A stretch of 14,305 nucleotides of DNA from JBKHBT01 sp046542255 (GTDB lineage: Bacteria; UBP14; UBA6098; JBKHBT01), in NCBI GenBank assembly GCA_046542255.1, contig JBKHBT010000088.1, positions 1 to 14,305 of the forward strand, read 5' to 3'. The position numbers were made by a program, and so were the translations under genes. The notes under the pieces were generated by a model that did no database searches, had not been told where the DNA came from, and saw only the letters and a program-made list of their open reading frames with translations. Below, piece by piece: positions 13,232 through 14,305 of the stretch (position 1 is the first letter of the stretch; every line of letters starts with the position of its first letter).

Positions 13232-14155
13232 CTATAAACAGATCCAAAACCAGCTTATATACTCAGGAGAGACAATGACTCTGGTATCAGATGGAATATG
13301 TATATGATTGTGTAATCCGGCTTTTCCACATTCATATACAAAATCGCAACGGCCATTATGAACATCATCATCGATTTGGCTTATGAAATAGTTTTTCACG
13401 ATTTCTGCTGAGCCTATCGATTCATACCATGTGGTGTCGTATTGGAGCTTGCCCTGATCGCCAAGGGACATTATCACATCGATAGCTGTTATCACATCCT
13501 CTTGAAACATATCATCTCGAAGATTATGTGCAGTTAATTCGACATCGGTAAAATATAAATCGGTTGAAGGCCCATCTATTGTAACCTGTGGCAAAATGAT
13601 TTTCCCATCATTTTCGGCGATTGTTTCGACTTCATTTTCGAAATGGCGAAAATTATCGCGCAAAGCAGAACGCTCTACCTGATAGATTTTGATATACATA
13701 TCATCTTTATAAGGGAAATGATCCATTCGAAAAGAATTACGCTCTGACCATCCGCCGCTATAGAATGCGATATACCACCAGTTATTATCGCCATTTAGAT
13801 TGTCTATCATATGCGTTTTGGTATATGAATCATAATGATATTTCAGGTCGATTTCACTATTTTGTTCAGCAATATGCTTGAGTGCGGCAAAAACTGAAAA
13901 ATGGCCTTCGCGGAATAGATCTGGCCGAACTCTTTCGACTGCATTGGGATAGAACTGGAATTCGCCAAAACCCTCTATCTTTATCATTGCTTTTCCATCC
14001 CGATCGACTATCGAGGTATCAGGATTATCGATAATTAGAGTATTATCTTCGGCCACTTCAGAAGGCGAAGAGCCGGTCCCATTTACATTACACGATGCCA
14101 TCATCACAATCATGGTTGCCAGCATTAATGTTATCGTGAATTTTCTTTTGGACAT
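13232..14155 (-). CDS. Lipoprotein with two DUF4430-like domains, unknown function
   Basis: 307 residues. A signal peptide (SKRKF then TITLMLATMIVMMAS) ends in the lipobox MASC, so Cys22 would be lipidated; the next residue is Asn, and a Gly/Ser/acidic linker follows. The mature part seems to hold two copies of one domain, about 57-160 and 190-299. Each begins with a strand of the form (K/T)I(E/D)G, then FREGHFSVFAALKHI against FQEDVITAIDVIMSL, then a Tyr/Trp-rich sheet (NNWWYIAFYSGG against RCDFVYECG). The arrangement recalls DUF4430/transcobalamin-C-like beta domains, which is a weak resemblance. It probably sits on the outer leaflet of the inner membrane or at the outer membrane. The Shine-Dalgarno GGAGG lies 7 nt before the ATG. 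The gap to the downstream FnIII gene is 81 nt. Confidence 0.8.
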   Translation of the reverse strand: MSKRKFTITLMLATMIVMMASCNVNGTGSSPSEVAEDNTLIIDNPDTSIVDRDGKAMIKIEGFGEFQFYPNAVERVRPDLFREGHFSVFAALKHIAEQNSEIDLKYHYDSYTKTHMIDNLNGDNNWWYIAFYSGGWSERNSFRMDHFPYKDDMYIKIYQVERSALRDNFRHFENEVETIAENDGKIILPQVTIDGPSTDLYFTDVELTAHNLRDDMFQEDVITAIDVIMSLGDQGKLQYDTTWYESIGSAEIVKNYFISQIDDDVHNGRCDFVYECGKAGLHNHIHIPSDTRVIVSPEYISWFWICL

Positions 14156-14195
14156 AAAAATTCCTCCCTTAAATTAAAAAGGCAACTCTAAACAT

Positions 14196-14201
14196 ATTAT
14201 A
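14196..14201 (-). promoter_or_regulatory. Possible -10 element of the lipoprotein gene
   Basis: The minus strand has a perfect TATAAT about 40 nt upstream of the lipoprotein ATG. The region 17 nt further upstream is only a T-run, so the -35 box is poor. Further right, two TTGACA boxes on the plus strand (14241-14246 and 14257-14262) lie 16 nt apart and might belong to a promoter for a gene beyond the window. Confidence 0.3.
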
Positions 14202-14305
14202 TGCCCACTAACATAATAAAAAAAGGTAATTGCTTAAGAATTGACACAAGGTTTAGTTGACATTTATGTTTTTAATTGTAACACAATAAGGCAATTTTCA
14301 CTTCC

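Noticed and set aside
14241..14262. Two TTGACA boxes as a defined rightward promoter
   Set aside because: No good -10 box lies at 16-18 nt from either within the window, and no plus-strand gene is visible before the edge.

Overview
The window looks like a chromosomal segment of a flagellated, fairly AT-rich bacterium. It is probably diderm: there is a lipoprotein with a signal peptide and lipobox, and the flagellar operon has a sigma-54 type promoter. The flagellar gene order matches the one known from Bacillus subtilis and many non-enteric bacteria (flgB-flgC-fliE-fliF-fliG-fliH-fliI-fliJ-ylxF/motE-fliK). The proteins do not let me name a phylum. A lesser-known diderm lineage is a guess, not a result.

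Positions 1-8132 (minus strand) hold the early flagellar basal-body and export operon. Read from its promoter it runs: FlgB and FlgC (proximal rod), an extra 62-residue basic protein, FliE (MS-ring/rod junction), FliF (MS ring), FliG (rotor), FliH/FliI/FliJ (export ATPase complex), a MotE/YlxF-like membrane protein, and the N-terminal 415 codons of a probable FliK hook-length protein that leaves the window at position 1. Genes are tightly packed. FliH/FliI and FliI/FliJ overlap by 11 nt and FliJ/MotE by 19 nt. The only real gap is the fliE-fliF spacer, which carries a tandem array of small hairpins. A sigma-54 promoter (GG-N10-GC) lies about 60-75 nt upstream of flgB.

Positions 8133-8464 form a divergent regulatory region. 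After it come two plus-strand genes: a small two-helix membrane protein with a basic coiled-coil tail, and a histidine phosphatase of the phosphoglycerate mutase superfamily. A hairpin at about 9513-9553 separates the phosphatase from a convergent minus-strand pair, an HD-superfamily hydrolase followed by an Atg22/UMF1-type MFS transporter. That pair is joined by a TTGA stop/start overlap.

Positions 11482-12244 are noncoding as far as I can see. They are AT-rich, with a GC-rich hairpin near 11755-11779 and a degenerate double-hairpin repeat near 12133-12184. The right end has two minus-strand genes of unknown function with their own promoters: a cytoplasmic helical protein ending in a fibronectin type III-like domain, and a lipoprotein that appears to contain two copies of a roughly 100-residue domain resembling DUF4430.

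I did not find a clear new defence or mobile system. The least ordinary items are the hairpin array before fliF, the extra small gene between flgC and fliE, and the uncharacterised lipoprotein and FnIII-protein pair.
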